Below, one piece after another: positions 43,684 through 54,512 of a stretch of DNA of 64,000 nucleotides (its first letter is position 1; each line of letters starts with the position of its first letter). The DNA is taken from the NCBI GenBank assembly GCA_000934385.1, contig KN880468.1, positions 90,693 through 154,692 of the forward strand, in the 5' to 3' direction. This DNA is from Cylindrobasidium torrendii FP15055 ss-10. Lineage: Eukaryota > Basidiomycota > Agaricomycetes > Agaricales > Physalacriaceae. The notes under the pieces were generated by a model that saw nothing but the letters and a program-made list of their open reading frames with translations, was not told the DNA's origin and ran no database searches. The translations under genes and the position numbers were made by a program.

Positions 43684-45780
43684 ATGACTCTGACGCCTTT
43701 CATGACTTTTTCTAACTACGTGCTGGCCGCCTGTCTGGCCGTCGCCTTACTGGTGGTCACATTCAACCCACTCTGGCGCGCGCTTCGCAGCTACCTTGTC
43801 GCGAAGTACTGCTGTGTCGACGAAATCAAGAATCTTGGGACTCAGCGACCCGACGGTGCCAAAATCCGCGGTACTGCAGTCGTATGTGGTGGCAGGTGCG
43901 CAAATGATGTTCTAGATACGCCTTTCCCAATGGCTAAGCATTTCCCAAGTTATGCGGGCTTGTTCACTGCTCGTACGCTGCACGACCACTTCGAGCGAGT
44001 CATCCTGATTGAGCCTGAGGAGTGGCTCCTTGGCAAGGACGCTCGTCGCGTACATTCATGGGAGCAAGAGAGCAAGCGCTCCAGGGTTATACAGTACATG
44101 TCCTTGCAAGGTCGGTTATCCTCCCATTGTTTCTGAGAGGGTTTATTCACCTCAAAGCACCCAGGCACCCAGCCATTGCTCCTGAACGCGCTACGATTTA
44201 TGTTTCCAGGATGGGACACGACATGCAAAGAATCAGGCATCGAGTACGTTTATTCCACTGCTTCTAGCCTCTTGGAGCCTCAAATTTTTGTCAAGAATTG
44301 CGCCGTCTTCCTTCAAGTTCATGTATTGGGGCAAATCACCCGTCGAGCCCAAAACACACTTCGGCGGTTCGCTTCCAAACACAATGTACGCGTCGCGTCG
44401 CGGTCTCGAGACAGCTCTTCGCCGCCGTGTCCTGGATCCCAAGGCCTACCCAAACATCGTCCAGATCGCTGGCTCTGTCACAGGCTTTATAGTCGACCCT
44501 CGGTTCCCAGACAAGGTTGCTGGAGTCAAGTATGCATCGCGAGACCCCGAATCTGGTACTCCCACCAGGGAAATCCTTGCGGAGTTGGTTGTAGGTAAGG
44601 ATGTGTCCCATCAACCCCCAATTCTACATACTAATCACACTTCCGCGTAGACTGTACTGGGCCGGCGAAAGGAGGTCTTAGCTGGCTGCCGCACGCGGGC
44701 TTCCTCGAGCCAGTCAAGATGGACACTTACGATGCCAAGATGCGATATACGACGTTCACGTTCCATGTAACCCCCGAGCTTGCGGCAAGGCTACCTGTAC
44801 CAGGAGGCTTTTACCGTGAAGGAGGCGGTTTCGTTACCAACCATCCTGATTCTCGCGTCGACAACAAGTATATTGGTATTCTTCGAAACGAAGGCGACCT
44901 CCGTGAGTACCCAGCTCCGTCGCTTCTATGTTTGATTGTTTCTGATGTATCTCTTAGTGTATGTATGCGCGGGCGGATGGGGCAGAAGCGGCCAGTCGCC
45001 CAAGACTATCGAGGATGTGATTGCCCATTGCCAGTCTCTCAAGCTCGAGAAACCATTCCCGCAGTGGGCTCTCGACATGCTTTACGTACTCCAGGAAGTA
45101 GAGCAGGACGCAGTGGTCAGCCATGTTAACGTTGGTACGTCTTGTGTTCACTAAAGTGACTATTTCCTTCGCGCTCATGTCCGCATTTATAGGCCCGTCG
45201 TTTTTGATGAAATTTCATGAGTGCAATGGTCTCCCTACCAACTTTGTGGCGCTTGGCGATGCGGTCTGTCGCGTGAACCCATTGTATGGGCAAGGATGTG
45301 CGAAGGCTGTCATTGGCGCGACCTGTCTCAACACGGTCTTGAACCGGACCAGGTCATCGCCCACCCTCTCACATTCGTTTGGTCACAATTTCTTCAAGCT
45401 GCAGGCGATGAAGCTGCAGCCACTGTGGTAAGCAATATCCTTGAGCATTGTTTTACTTATGCCGACCTACTTCGTTCAGGAATCTCCCTATTCTTATTGA
45501 CTACGGACAACAGTCCACTATACCCGTCGAAGGGGAGAAGAAGAGCTCAACTGATTTCGCGCGCTGGTACCTTCGCCAGATACAGAAGCTATCTTTCACG
45601 GATGAAAGCGCATGTCAGTCTTCGTTTCATTCGCCGTGACGCAGGAAGACTCATCCAGTTGCAGATCTTCCGATGTATCTTGCAGCCAATCTCTTGGGTT
45701 CTACTCCCATCGATATGTTCCATCCTCTTCTCGTCGCCAAAGTTATGTGGCAGTGTATTGTTGGAGAGGCCGCATCGTGA
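43684..45780 (+). CDS. FAD-dependent oxidoreductase (monooxygenase/epoxidase fold)
   Basis: About nine exons. The N-terminus has a membrane helix (FSNYVLAACLAVALLVVTF, residues 9-27). The first nucleotide-binding motif appears once a 52-nt intron is removed: TAVVCGGSYAGLFTARTL, then VILIEPE. Further parts: RRVHSWEQESKRSRVIQY, LLLNALRFMFPGWD, HFGGSLPNTMYASRRGLE, DCTGPAKGG, VPGGFYREGGGF, and the second FAD motif FVALGDAVCRVNPLYGQGC, where GD contacts the ribityl/pyrophosphate. Near the end is FARWYLRQIQKLSF and HPVADLPMYLAANLLGSTPI. The order suits the p-hydroxybenzoate hydroxylase/squalene epoxidase fold and an uncharacterised Agaricomycete family; the substrate is not evident. Joins near 44240-44310 and 45610-45645 are uncertain; the stop TGA at 45778-45780 fits the last clear segment. 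It is probably membrane-bound and no pathway partner is adjacent. Confidence 0.78.
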
Positions 45781-46465
45781 TAAAACCTTATGCATTATTT
45801 ATCAACGAACATTTACTATACACGCTTTATAATGTTACATGTCAATAATCGCCTGGGATTCTGGAGTCTGGCACGCCATGAGGGTCTCTCGGTACCTCTG
45901 TTCAATGGCACATGTGAGCAAAATCTAAGTATGTGATACACGTCGTCGACGGGAATGCTTTTCCTTACGACCCAGCAAGATATCTGGTCAAGTCGTGCAC
46001 CTTCTCGATGGGTGTTCATGTCGACTGGATATGATTTTTGTTGAGTTGTTATCGTTAACTGGATCTCCGTCGACAGGAACGTTGAGGGCGCGAACATCAC
46101 TAATAATGTACAAATATCCGCTGTGAAGTATCTGTATAGCCTTCTGCGGCTCTCTGTACCAATGTCGACCTTTGATATACGGCATGAACATCATCCATAT
46201 TGCTGGCATGTTCTCGTTGGGAAAGACAAGATGTTGTATAAGCGTGGGTCCACACTTTGTTCAGAATGCCAGCATCTCCCCATGACAATGAATTTGTGTG
46301 AAACGGCGCATCAAATTTCTTGTATATCGTCGCACAGAACTAGTAGTACCACGGAAGTAAGTAGCTCTGTTCCACAGACTTGGGAAGCAATTCCAACTCA
46401 GAAAATTGAGCGAGTGCGAATGAGCTATGGAGCTCAGTCGTCACTCTCGTCGCGCGCCCGCGCTG
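45781..46465. other. convergent intergenic region
   Basis: 3' sides of the FAD gene and the trypsin-like gene. No coding frame with features. Confidence 0.4.
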
Positions 46466-48328
46466 TTACCTGTGTGTCATCCCAAAAAAATTGGCATGGG
46501 GGTACTCCTTGAGTATCTCCTCGACGATGCACCAAACGGGCGTCCCAAACGTCACATGCGTAGTGCCACTTTCACCAGAGATGATACCAGAATGAAGCAT
46601 AGCAAACGCTTCGCGGTGACCAGTGAAGATAAGCGCGCCGGAGTCCCCATAACCAGCGAAATCCCCCAACCCGCTGGTGCGTCCAGCCTTCGTCGTCGTA
46701 GAAGAATAGTTGTACACAGCTACTTCGCGTGACTCCACACCGAACGCGTCACAGACGTAAGCGTCCATTCCAGAGTACCGTCCAAGGGTGAGATGGGTCG
46801 TGCTGCCCCATTTTGCGAGAACATACAGTGGTTCGCCATTGGTGTCTTCGGAGTTAGGGGAAACTACAAGGCGACGAGGGGAAGCACTAAGGACAGGGAA
46901 CCGCATGTTCGCGGGGATGGGTTCAGAACACTGTTCGACATCGACAGGCCAGAACAGTGATTCGAGTTCTATCGCGTCAAACTGGTCGCCTAAAGAATTG
47001 AAAAGGTTTATCAATCGAAATTTTGGAGACAAGTGACAGTCAAACGTGCCTAAATCGACGATGTTGGACTCGAAATGTTCGAGTTTAGCTGGATCCACAT
47101 CGACCGTCGCAACGTCGAGGGTATAGCCGTCTGGACCAGCTGATATCTCGGGGCCATAGTCGACGACACCAAAAACGCGATCGTTTGGATCTTTCCACTC
47201 CGTGGTGGCTTCGGCGACCAGGGTCTGTCGAACGGCGTTATGCTCTTCGAGCTCCTTCAACGCCATTATCACACGTCCCAGCGACCTGCTGTCCTCATCG
47301 GCTGTGCCCTCCTTTGCCCGCAAACCTTCTATGTCTTCCTCAAGTAAGGAAACTTGACGGGCGCCTTTGATAACAGCATCCATAAGGTCATTCACCGCAC
47401 GCTCGTACTGACGACCACCGCACACGAGCATACGCACTTGATTCGTCCCGTCAAACCTATACTGCGTCTCCCTCTCAGATTCTGAATCGAACACAACATG
47501 CTTGTTCGTAACAGCTAGCACCCTACTGCTCGGGGCCCCGTCGCGTGTCTTGACCTCCTTGAACAAGAAAGCAATTGTGCCTTCTTGTTCAACCTCCCCT
47601 TTATTGTCGGTCTGTCTGGCGACAGGAATCCCAAGCGCAGCATTGAACGGGTGGTTCAGCCCAAATCGCGGGTTCATCCTATGCACCATAGGCATGAGAC
47701 TCGGCGAGCCAGAAAGCTTTGTTACCTCGCCTTCGTACCACTCAACGACCACCGCGCCCTCTTCGTTGACATTCGCATTGGAGAGAATACGCATAATATT
47801 CGGGGTGAAGTCGCGCAGAACCTGAGCATCCATTGTTCCAGGCCTCACAGCGATCCAGATTACCACAGGACCGATACTTGCTTCGTCGTCCCTGTACACG
47901 GTGGTAAACCGTACCGTCGTCAGCGCAGACCAGCGTACCCCGTTGTTCTTCATCGATGCGATGATCTGAGGAGCGACGACATCCCAAACGGCATTAAGGG
48001 GAGAGTCGAAAACGCCGTTGGGGATTTTCCTAGAGAGCTTGGAGAAACGCGCGCCGGGTGGGGGAATGTAGAATTTATTGGTGTCGAGGTCTGAGCGGTA
48101 CAAGAGCTCTGGAGGGTCTGAGGAGATACCATAGTAGTAGAACTTGCGCTCGAACTTGCTTATCAAGTGGGGTGGAACAATCTCATGTGCATCCGAGGCA
48201 TCCCGCGATAGCGTTTCCGAGCGGGCAGGAGGGTCTGGAGGTGTCGGAATTCTTGATGAGGAGGGTATACCGTGCTGAGAGTGTCTGCGGACCGGAACAG
48301 GAAACTGATCTTTAACGCATTCCACCAT
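46466..48328 (-). CDS. trypsin-like serine protease-domain protein with a large insertion
   Basis: A single open exon of 620 codons. The N-terminal half (about 50-215) has FERKFYYYGISSDPPELLY and MKNNGVRWSALTTVRFTTVY. The protease-like part shows LAVTNKHVV (candidate His), then an inserted predicted coiled coil (QVSLLEEDIEGLRAKEG to HNAVRQTLVAEATTE), LDVATVDVD (candidate Asp) and YGDSGALIFTG (Ser in GDSG). The triad order His-Asp-Ser is that of chymotrypsin-like peptidases. No signal peptide is seen, so it is probably intracellular. Upstream on the same strand are likely N-terminal exons: MGVKDMDLETRKKSQFVAW (from 48656) and LSHDELINLGFLGDG followed by VESVKASPAHLGSAF, linked by intron-like blocks, which would make the start at 48328 internal. 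A partial copy of its N-terminal half lies at 49086-49380. Proteolytic activity is untested. Confidence 0.65.
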   Translation of the reverse strand: MVECVKDQFPVPVRRHSQHGIPSSSRIPTPPDPPARSETLSRDASDAHEIVPPHLISKFERKFYYYGISSDPPELLYRSDLDTNKFYIPPPGARFSKLSRKIPNGVFDSPLNAVWDVVAPQIIASMKNNGVRWSALTTVRFTTVYRDDEASIGPVVIWIAVRPGTMDAQVLRDFTPNIMRILSNANVNEEGAVVVEWYEGEVTKLSGSPSLMPMVHRMNPRFGLNHPFNAALGIPVARQTDNKGEVEQEGTIAFLFKEVKTRDGAPSSRVLAVTNKHVVFDSESERETQYRFDGTNQVRMLVCGGRQYERAVNDLMDAVIKGARQVSLLEEDIEGLRAKEGTADEDSRSLGRVIMALKELEEHNAVRQTLVAEATTEWKDPNDRVFGVVDYGPEISAGPDGYTLDVATVDVDPAKLEHFESNIVDLGTFDCHLSPKFRLINLFNSLGDQFDAIELESLFWPVDVEQCSEPIPANMRFPVLSASPRRLVVSPNSEDTNGEPLYVLAKWGSTTHLTLGRYSGMDAYVCDAFGVESREVAVYNYSSTTTKAGRTSGLGDFAGYGDSGALIFTGHREAFAMLHSGIISGESGTTHVTFGTPVWCIVEEILKEYPHANFFGMTHR

Positions 48329-48656
48329 GAAGCAGGTGATATCTCAAAATCACAGATGTCAGGCGAGGAAAAAAGAATCGCATGAGTGAACGCACTTCCT
48401 AGGTGCGCGGGGCTAGCTTTGACCGATTCCACGATCCTTTTGACTTGGACAGAAGCCTCTGAAACGTGGTACAGTCAGTCGTAAGTAAATACCAGTTCCT
48501 AACGAAAAAGGCTCACCGTCACCCAGAAATCCAAGGTTAATAAGTTCGTCATGACTTAAATCAATAATTCCTGAGTGTGAATTTAGGAGGCGGGAATAAG
48601 CCAAGCTACAAACTGACTCTTCTTCCTAGTCTCTAGGTCCATATCTTTGACACCCA
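48329..48656 (-). CDS. probable 5' exons of the trypsin-like gene
   Basis: Three open pieces on the minus strand are compatible with upstream exons: MGVKDMDLETRKKSQ starting at 48656, IIDLSHDELINLGFLGDG (about 48515-48570) followed by GTGAGCC, and VKRIVESVKASPAHLGSAFT (about 48345-48440). Frames and phases were not fully resolved, in particular the join to the 620-codon exon. Confidence 0.35.
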
Positions 48657-49085
48657 TTGTATGCGATAAAGGGTCTTCACTGGGTAGTGCGTCGAGGGGA
48701 GAGGGTAAGAATTGCACGTGGCTTTGTGATCATTTGCGTGCCGGCTGCTTGCAAACACGAGGCTCGCAGACTAAACACGAGCATCATGTCTGGACTCTGT
48801 GTTACCTTGCGCATGAAGTGAAGGGATTTTGTGATGCTTGGTGGACAGCGTACCAGCTGGTGGCCGTACATCACTTTTTGTATCACGACTTTACAACTTC
48901 ATAAACGTGGGCCGACAATTGCAGCTGTTTTATGGCACGGATACAGCGAGCTATCAAATGTGAAAACACTGACATAAGCTACTTTCAAATCACGATTGAT
49001 AGAGGCCAGAGTTGAGGTGGTAAATCAAAAATATGGGCTGTTATTTGATCATGTCAACAAGCAGGATAACCTCTCCTTCTAAGTT

Positions 49086-49380
49086 CTAGCCACTTGCCCA
49101 CCACTCCCTCGTCGATCTTTGCATCGGAGAGTAGTTGCGCAAAGGCAAAGCGGTTGTCGTTCCAGGCCGCACGGTAATCCAAATAACCAGAGGACTAATT
49201 GCGAGTTCACTGTCCCCTTCCACTGTAGCGAGCTGAATAGAGAAATACTTGATTCCGTTGTTCTTCATAGATACGATAAGTACTGGTGCTACAGAACTCC
49301 AAGCCGCTTTGGGAGCAGAATCGTTTTCAATTGCCGGTGACAGTCTTGGTAGGGAGCCGTAAACTTGAAATGGCCCAATG
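49086..49380 (-). pseudogene. relic copy of the trypsin-like protein N-terminal half
   Basis: The reading WSSVAPVLIVSMKNNGIKYF then SPLVIWITVRPGT matches WDVVAPQIIASMKNNGVRW and GPVVIWIAVRPGT in the intact gene at 46466-48328. The frame ends in WWASG and a stop; nothing of the protease half is found nearby. It appears to be a truncated, decayed duplicate in the same orientation. Confidence 0.7.
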
Positions 49381-49789
49381 TCTGTGCGGACGTCACTTTC
49401 TCATGTTCTACGACTTGACGGATTGCAGACGGCTAAAAATATCCCCTTGTACCCTACATACAGAAATACGTGCCATTGGACTCCAGAATCATCCACGATA
49501 TTGGTTAGAATTCAAATATGGAGCGGAATACGACTCTACGTTAAATATTAGGAAAGCCCCGCATTTTCTTTTTACTTAGAAGATGCGCGAGACTCGCTTG
49601 GATGAACATGGTCCTATAGTACTCAAGTTGTATTAAAGGATTTGGTCCATCAGGGATGAACATAGAATTCCGTCGAGAATTGTAAACAAAGAGTTTCAAT
49701 TGTGTTATCATGTATCAGGTATATGTGCTACAAGCTGTGGGTAAAAAAGTTAATTCACTGGATGAACAGCAAATGGTCGTACGCCGTAT

Positions 49790-51030
49790 TAGGAAATAGA
49801 CCTTTAACGGGAAGTTGACGGCGGATCGGGCTACCGGCATAAGAGCCGCATCACCATGCTCGGAGACTTCCGAGCTCTCCTTGTCCAGAACCACGACCTG
49901 CACATCGTTGCTGGAATTTACCCGTCGCCTCCGTTGCACCTTTCACAACAAACAAACAACCATCCAACATGCTGAGTGATAAGGCTCTTGGTGATATGGA
50001 AGATTATGTGAACGAGGAGGACGAACTTCGGGACGAAACTTCTGACTACTACACATGCGACTTTGGCGAACCAGCAAAGGAGGATTTGATTGAGGGTCTG
50101 GTTGAGTTCATTGTCCATTACATTGTCACTATGGCCACTGGTGTGGAGTCTGTCGTCCCGTGCGTACACCGCACCATTTCGGGTGATGCTCGCAATGAAA
50201 TACTGACGCAAATACAGTGGGTCTTTTGACGAGGCTGCACTCGAGAAGGTTTCGGTCGTTGTCAACGAAATCATGCTCAGCCACCTTTTCACGCCGTTGA
50301 CATTTATCCACTGGATCTATTACATCCACGCTCTCTCTTGCGTATACAAAGAACACGGCGCCGTCTTCAAGTCATTCACCTGCGTTCAGTCTACCGACGA
50401 GGCCGGACTTTACCAAATCATTTGTGTTTGCTTCGTTGTGGCTTGCGAAGCCGTCAGCGAGAAACATGGCATCAAAAACAAAGAACTTTCGTGCGAAGAC
50501 ATGTATGTTCTCTCGTATTCTTGTTGATTTGCGACATCTGATTCGGAGCCTCTCCAGCTATATCATCGCCGGCATTCCATACAGCGAGACGGCCGAAGCC
50601 AGCTTCGAGAAGAGGTGTGAATTGCTCCGTTTCGTTGTGAGCGATGGGTACGAGTGGTTGGAAAATGAGAGACGCTCGCGCTTTCTGGACCAGGTGTGGG
50701 AGTGGTGCGGGGAGCGCGCGATGTTTGGCCCCATGGTCCATGTGTGGCTCAGTGACAGTGAGGTCCAGGTGGTCAAAGTTCCCACCGCGCTGTGCGCTAT
50801 GCTTTGCCACACCAGCGAGCAAACTTACATGCGGATGGTTCCGCTTGGTTCTATGGATGTCGGCGATTTGACGCGAGTCCGAGAGGTTTGTTGAAGCGAG
50901 GACGAGAAGGACTGAGCTTCACGCGATACTTACTATGCATGCAATTTCTCTTGTTACTGTATTTTTAGCCATTCCTGTAGGAAAATCTCGAAGTGTTGTT
51001 CACTACGCTCCCTTGAGGGTTGCATATTTG
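49790..51030 (+). repeat. left arm of a 1.25 kb inverted duplication
   Basis: This segment matches 55575-56825 in inverse orientation, including non-coding flanks: the upstream stretch with TTAACGGGAAGTTGACGGCGG and CTTCCGAGCTCTCCTTGTCCAG, the whole coding region, and the downstream GAAGTGTTGTTCACTACGC. Identity looks like 80-90 percent by eye. The arms enclose 4.5 kb with a zinc-finger gene and ROT1. Confidence 0.8.
49969..50894 (+). CDS. unknown protein, copy 1 of the inverted duplication
   Basis: Exons 49969-50159, 50218-50502 and 50558-50894 give 270 residues. It begins MLSDKALGDMEDYVNEEDE with an acidic stretch, then EDLIEGLVEFIVHYIVTMAT, a hydrophobic-aromatic part (LSHLFTPLTFIHWIYYIHAL, FKSFTCVQSTDEAGLYQIIC), IIAGIPYSETAEASFEKRCE and an end FGPMVHVWLSDSEVQVVKVP with MVPLGSMDVGDLTRVREVC. 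I recognise no family. There is no signal peptide and the helices look too mixed for membrane segments, so it is probably a soluble helical protein. Intron borders (GTGCGT...ATACAG and GTATGT...CTCCAG) keep the frame. The second copy at 55724-56652 has the same structure. Confidence 0.7.
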
Positions 51031-51611
51031 TGACGGGCGCGATGAAACTGGTGTGCATCGACTCAGACGCTATCTTTCAGAAAGTGGATCTGACTTTAGT
51101 ATGTATTGAAGTATGAGAGCCTATACCAAGCGCCAAGCGGCATTCCACTGTCACAGGCAGCCAACGGTTAACATCATCAGAGTTGAAAGTAAGTAACATC
51201 CATGCTGTATTTCGTCACACACCTTCATGGCGGGCTGCCGCAAAAATGAGTCATACCCTGCTCCGACCCAGGCAACTTTAGAATCCCCCCAAATTGACCT
51301 CATTCTGAGGTTGCACAAGCTATTCTTCAGATCGGAGTCACTTCGCGTCGTCAAGCTCATTCTTCACCCGACGCAGGCTGCCAATAAACAAAACTGCAAA
51401 TTTCATCCTTCAATAACAATCCATCCCGGCCGATACTCAATTCAATGTCGGTTGGCAGCACCGTCGAGCTCATCCTACAGAAGGTTTCATCCCAAAGACG
51501 AAGCGACTCTGTCGGCAACAGCAGCTTCGTCGAAGATGATACATAACCCTGCGTCTGGCGCCGTATTCCACCAGAACTCAAACAAAGGCATTCCAAAGTC
51601 CAAGCAACACC
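50895..51611. other. intergenic
   Basis: End of the duplicated arm (to about 51030), then sequence upstream of the zinc-finger gene. Frames here (51227-51775 and 51357-51884) are shadows or chance. Confidence 0.4.
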
Positions 51612-52028
51612 ATGTCCAACAACTACACCTCGAATTTGAATGGGTATTACCAGAACCCACTTCATGCCCCACGAGTCCCAGCATCCAGCTATTCGACTCT
51701 GGCTGGTTCTGGAACCACCACTCCTTCTGCGGGCACCACGCCCTCTACAGGCACCACTCCCAATCATGGTACTAAAGCCCAGCAGAGGTACTACTGCTCC
51801 GTACAAGGCTGCCCAAGTGCCCAAACCGGCTTCACCGAGAAAGCTTCCCTCAAGCGTAGGCCACCCTCCTCTCATATCCATCATCTTGAACTGAAATGTT
51901 AGAATTCAGGACACATTCTCGACAGACACTCCGGCGCAACGCTGAAGTGCGATTACCCGAACTGCGGGAAGGTTTATCAAGACAGCCCATCTCTTGACCG
52001 TCATAAGAAGGCAAAGCACCACACCTAG
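51612..52028 (+). CDS. small C2H2 zinc-finger protein
   Basis: Exons 51612-51855 and 51910-52028 give 120 residues. After a Ser/Thr/Gly-rich N-terminus with TTPSAGTTPSTGTTP come two classical fingers: YYCSVQGCPSAQTGF with the His pair RHILDRH, and LKCDYPNCGKVYQDSP with RHKKAKHH. The intron (54 nt, phase 1) splits the first finger between its Cys and His pairs, which strongly supports the join. The fingers sit at the extreme C-terminus. The protein probably binds DNA as a transcription factor; targets are unknown. An in-frame ATG upstream is not needed since the leader is pyrimidine/purine mixed without coding features. Confidence 0.85.
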
Positions 52029-52450
52029 GCTATGTGTGTTTTAGTCTACAGTCTCTTGTTTAGCAACGTACCAGTTCAAATGATTAACGAAAACCATCAT
52101 CTGTGTTCTCCAATCCTTCAAGACCAGGCGTACAGAATCACCTCAAACAAACCGACAAGCGCACATCGAACCCTCAGCCACTGACTGCTTCACACAAATA
52201 AATCCCCATGAGGTATACGAATTAAGAGAAGAAATCAAACGAGCGGAAATGGGATCTATAGTTGCGCAAGCTCGCATGAAGATGATGGGGAGTCAGATCG
52301 GCGTCCTACGTCCCAATAAGTAGTAGTCGTGCATGCATGTAGGAGGAGTGGGAAAGAGGAAATATCGGGGGGAAAGGGAATACGATGTATGTGTCTATGT
52401 CCAGAAAAGGTCCTCTCATGTACACATATCAAAAGCGGGCCACCGCAAGC
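52029..52450. other. convergent intergenic region
   Basis: 3' ends of the zinc-finger gene and ROT1. Nothing else seen. Confidence 0.5.
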
Positions 52451-53474
52451 TTAGATGGTAAGCATGCCGAGCGCCGCGACAGCAGCAGCACCGGCATATG
52501 CGAGACCACCGACAACAGCAGGCGCCGCGCCAGCTGGTGCTGCATTCCTCTTCTCCAGGGTCTCCTCCTCAACGAGGTCCCGCTTCGACTGCGCAACAGT
52601 CACATCGCTCCCAAGCGTGACCTCCCTCAACTGCCTCGTCGGCAGCATGTTCGGCGTCGTCGAAATCTGCTTGAACGGCGGGTAGTACGTCTGGTCGTAC
52701 TTCTGGAGCTTCAACAGGTATCCATCGGTGGTGTCTTGGGCAATGTTCCACCACGGAACGTAGATGGACTGGTTCGTGTTCTCAAGAACATTGGATTCGG
52801 CTCCGCACGCGTCCTGCACTTGCTGGTAGCCATCGCCGAACGGCGACATCGTCAGGGAGCCGTTCTCGTTCTCGGTGAACTGGCCGTGGGTCCAGAAGAC
52901 ATAGCCGGTGATACACGACGGGTCAGAGCCGTTCGAGACGAAGGTGTATTGCGCCCACTCGAAGTAGTAGTCCGATGAGCTGCACGTCGATGTCAGTTTC
53001 GGCTAATCATAGACGGCAGAGAATAGAGATCGGGGGAAGGCACACGGAGCCAAGGGCGGGGGTGAAAAAAAATGAGGAAGGAATTGACGACGTACAAGGA
53101 AACACTCCAGCCAGTAGTCTTGGGGTAAGTGAAAGTCATTTCAGACGGGTTGGCGAAACCCTGTAGAATGAATCAGTCGTCTGGTTGGCATCGCATGGAT
53201 TCCTCGAAGTGGCGGAGGGCTGTGCTTCAGTCCTCTGGGTTACAAGGGGCACGCAACACTCGTCAACCCTTTCAATGCCCGCCCAAACTAGACCGCTTGA
53301 ATCCGGATAGATATGAAAAAGCAAACGCACACTGCCAGTCTGCACACCGCCTGATCCAGTCGCCCATGTTCCGTAGAGCGACGTTACGTTGTGTTGAGTA
53401 TCATAGACGATTGGATCGCCAGTGTTCTGCGCGGCGACGAGACCTGCGAGAGAAAGGAGTGCGACCGAAAGCAT
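52451..53474 (-). CDS. ROT1: ROT1-family ER protein
   Basis: Three exons give about 265 residues. A signal peptide (MLSVALLSLAGLVAAQ) is followed by LYGTWATGSGGVQTG, then after the first intron GFANPSEMTFTYPKTTGWSV, and after the second SSDYYFEWAQYTF, CITGYVFWTHGQFTENENGS, MSPFGDGYQQVQDACGAES, which is the ROT1 pattern from the N-terminus on. ROT1 is a fungal ER membrane chaperone needed for cell-wall (beta-1,6-glucan) assembly and glycoprotein folding. The C-terminus has KRDLVEEETLEKR and an Ala/Gly-rich membrane helix (VGGLAYAGAAAVAALGMLTI), as expected for the anchor. Several N-glycosylation sites (NVT, NGS, NQS) are present. The start is the only ATG before the signal peptide. Confidence 0.9.
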
Positions 53475-54320
53475 TTTGTTTGCTGGGGTATGTACGTCAG
53501 GAGCTATTCGATAGCGACGGCAGGGCGTGAAAAGGGAAGTCTTCGGCTAGCAGCGACGTCCAGAGAATGATAATCAGCACTGGGTGGACGCTGAACGAGA
53601 GGAAAGGAGGATGCGGGATGGGATGGTGGTGGTGGTGGTTGCTAACTGGACCGTTGGAGCCGGCCATCCATGTTTGTCGCCGTGTTTGGCATCGGCCTGA
53701 TGCGCGTCATTGCCACCGCCCCCTTGCTTTCCGCCATATCGAAATATCGCTGGGAGTCGTGGTTTTTCGAAATGGCAGGCGAGTTGGAAGGTGTCCAAGC
53801 AGAGACAATATTTTAAAACGCGTCTCTGAGCCCAGCCTATGAAAGTTGAATAGATGATCGGACCTATGGTGGCGTACATAGCAACGGGTCTTGGCGCGCC
53901 TCAAAAGAACGCAATTCTCACGCTGGTCACAAAGCATGCTCTCATATGGATCCAGAGTTTGACTGTAAGTTTTCATCCCATTCTTTACACTGGACAGTTT
54001 GAGCGTCGAGTCCCATCGACTGTTGGTACGTTTCTTCGCTAGTGGATGAGGCCTCCGTAGCCGTCTGTCTCGATGTCTCACGGTGTTATTCAATCACTTC
54101 ATTTACTGCATATTGCTTATTTTCCTTCTCGGACCGTTTACCATCCTTACCATCACATCTTATTCGCCGCTGCTCGGTCTCGTCCAAATGAATAAGGTAT
54201 AAAAGACTTCTACTGGACTACATCGTCTTTCCACAGAACACCCCCACTCAACTGTCAACGTTCAACAAGCATCCGTCTTTCTTCTCGCAGATTTCGTCTG
54301 CTACCCCGTTAAACCTCTGC
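53475..54320. other. divergent intergenic region
   Basis: Upstream of ROT1 on one side; on the other a TATAAAA-like box near 54196 and a CT-rich leader lead to the ATG at 54321. No gene inside. Confidence 0.4.
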
Positions 54321-54512
54321 GATGTCCGCTCTTACCCACACATTCCATCTCCCGGAAGGTCGCAGTCTGTCCTACCGCGTCGAAGAAGGCGCACGGCGCT
54401 CGCTACACTCCCTGGTCAACACATGGCTACCAGCCGCCGGACGCGGGGCGTGGTTCGCTATGTAAACTTTGAAGGCAAACACCCACTGGGCTTCATAAAT
54501 AGTGAGTTCGCT
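54321..54512 (+). pseudogene. truncated, possibly frameshifted gene start
   Basis: After a good-looking promoter comes MSALTHTFHLPEGRSLSYRV and on to NTWLPAAGR. The neighbouring frame then continues VVRYVNFEGKHPLGFIN up to a GTGAGTT donor. A one-base shift near 54440 would join the two. No downstream exons were recognised before 54744. The opening HLPEGRSLSYRV is a little like the start of an alpha/beta hydrolase, which is only a guess. Confidence 0.3.
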
